From contig CAKOGP040001811.1 of assembly GCA_933822405.4 (NCBI GenBank), forward strand, positions 1-17,208: 17,208 nucleotides of DNA. Reading direction: 5' to 3'. Made by a program: the position numbers and the translations under genes. This document shows, in pieces, positions 16,403 through 17,208 of this stretch. Under the pieces are notes generated by a model that ran no database searches, was not told where the DNA came from, and saw only the letters and a program-made list of their open reading frames with translations. The stretch is from Cylindrotheca closterium. Lineage: Eukaryota > Bacillariophyta > Bacillariophyceae > Bacillariales > Bacillariaceae. Position 1 is the first letter of the stretch. Each line of letters opens with the position of its first letter.

Positions 16403-17208
16403 AGTTGAAATCCTTGGCTGATTGTTGTCTTCGATTCGACGTTGTTCTTGAAAGATGGCCTAGTGAATGGAATTTCCGATCATTTCTCACAATCTCCGTT
16501 CTGTTACATAGAAGTATTCGTAAAACCATCAATTCTTGCCTAAATGTAGAACGAAAAACGATCGCTAGCAGCACCTAATATAGTAGTTGAGATCCTTGGC
16601 TGATTGTTGTCTTCGATTCGACGTTGTTCTTGAAAGATGGCCTAGTGAATGGAATTTCCGATCATTTCTCACAGTCTCCGTTATGTTGCATAGAAGTATT
16701 CGTAAAACCATTAATTCTTGCCCAAATGTAGAACAAAAAACGATCGCTAGCAGCACCTAATATAGTAGTTGAAATCCTTGGCTGATTGTTGTCTTCGATT
16801 CGACGTTGTTCTTGAAAGATTGCCTAGTGACTGGAATTTCCGATCATTTCTCACAGTCTCCGTTATGTTGCATAGAAGTATTCGTAAAACCATCAATTCC
16901 TGCCCAAATGTAGAACGAAAAACAATCGCTAGCAGAACCTAATATAGTAGTTGAAATCCTTGGCTGATTGTTGTCTTCGATTCGACGTTGTTCTTGAAAG
17001 ATGGCCTAGTGACTGGAATTTCGGATCAGTTCTCACAATCTCCGTTCTGTTGCATAGAAGTATTCGTAAAACCACCAATTCTGTAGAACGAAAACAATCG
17101 CCAGCAGCGCCTAATACAGTAGTTGATATCCTTGGCTAGTTGTTGTGTTTGATTTGACATTGTTCTTGATTGATGGCCATGTGACTGGAATTTCCGATCA
17201 TTTTTCCC
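16403..17208. repeat. Right tandem array, 182-bp units, continues past the window
   Basis: Five direct copies begin at AGTTGAAATCCTTGG or close variants: 16403-16584, 16585-16766, 16767-16948 (each exactly 182 bp), 16949-17120 (172 bp, about 10 bases missing around the AATTCTTGCCCAAATG part) and 17121 to the edge (more diverged). Copies are nearly identical, with scattered substitutions, so the array is fairly young. Each unit carries CGATCGCTAGCAGC-like and GATTCGACGTTG palindrome-rich words. Non-coding: the minus-strand frames inside repeat the same peptide and are by-products. Confidence 0.95.

Larger units (their letters stand above)
131..17208. mobile_element. Candidate large multi-gene DNA transposon region (limits unproven)
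   Basis: Seen: a Plavaka/KDZ-like DDE transposase gene (11778-13646, minus) lies among three other long intronless genes. Two large genes read rightward (2206-5055, 5935-10362) and two read leftward (11778-13646, 14192-15832), converging on a 1.4-kb gap. The block is bracketed by tandem arrays of about 182 bp at 131-614 and from 16403 to the window edge. Known: Zisupton and related KDZ elements can carry subterminal tandem repeats and can be large. Inference: the block could be one element with accessory genes. Against this, no terminal inverted repeats or target duplications were found, the two arrays do not share obvious sequence, the right array leaves the window, and the transposase looks incomplete. 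The left limit is placed at the array only for convenience. Confidence 0.3.

Noticed and set aside
16308..17139. Several short frames in the right array, including two minus-strand frames that share a peptide
   Set aside because: The shared peptide only reflects the 182-bp DNA repeat; frames break with each small change between copies.

Overview
The window looks like nuclear DNA from a eukaryote, most likely a unicellular alga such as a diatom or a related stramenopile. The reasons are long, apparently intronless reading frames whose ATGs mostly have A at -3; no ribosome-binding sites or operon packing; nuclear-type proteins with acidic Ser/Asp tracts, NLS-like basic runs and a coiled coil; and a Tudor-like domain and a Plavaka/KDZ-type transposase of kinds I associate with diatom genomes. 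The organism is an inference from memory of such proteins, not something the sequence proves.

Layout from left to right: a short inverted repeat (25-108); a tandem array of 182/174-bp units (131-614); a small minus-strand gene with a probable Ty1/copia-derived segment (947-1672); a divergent intergenic region with palindromic motifs and an 11-bp minisatellite (1673-2205); a plus-strand gene for a 949-residue protein with acidic, basic and leucine-heptad regions (2206-5055); an 879-bp spacer with a nested inverted repeat and a 13-bp repeat (5056-5934); a plus-strand gene for a 1475-residue protein with two duplicated SH3-like units, a Tudor-like domain and four UIM-like repeats (5935-10362); 1.4 kb with no convincing gene (10363-11777); a minus-strand, C-terminally short Plavaka/KDZ-like transposase (11778-13646); a spacer with diverged internal repeats (13647-14191); a minus-strand gene for a protein with two C2HC-like fingers (14192-15832); a promoter-side spacer with a strong hairpin (15833-16402); and a second 182-bp tandem array running off the right edge (16403-17208).

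Four large genes converge in pairs on the centre and are bracketed by two different tandem arrays with about the same period. One of the four encodes a recognisable DDE transposase and another carries chromatin-reader-like domains. My best overall reading is a large (over 16 kb), possibly undescribed or decayed multi-gene DNA transposon, or a locus built around one. The alternative is an ordinary repeat-rich chromosomal region with unrelated genes and one transposase remnant. I see no terminal inverted repeats or target-site duplications, so the element's limits are not established.
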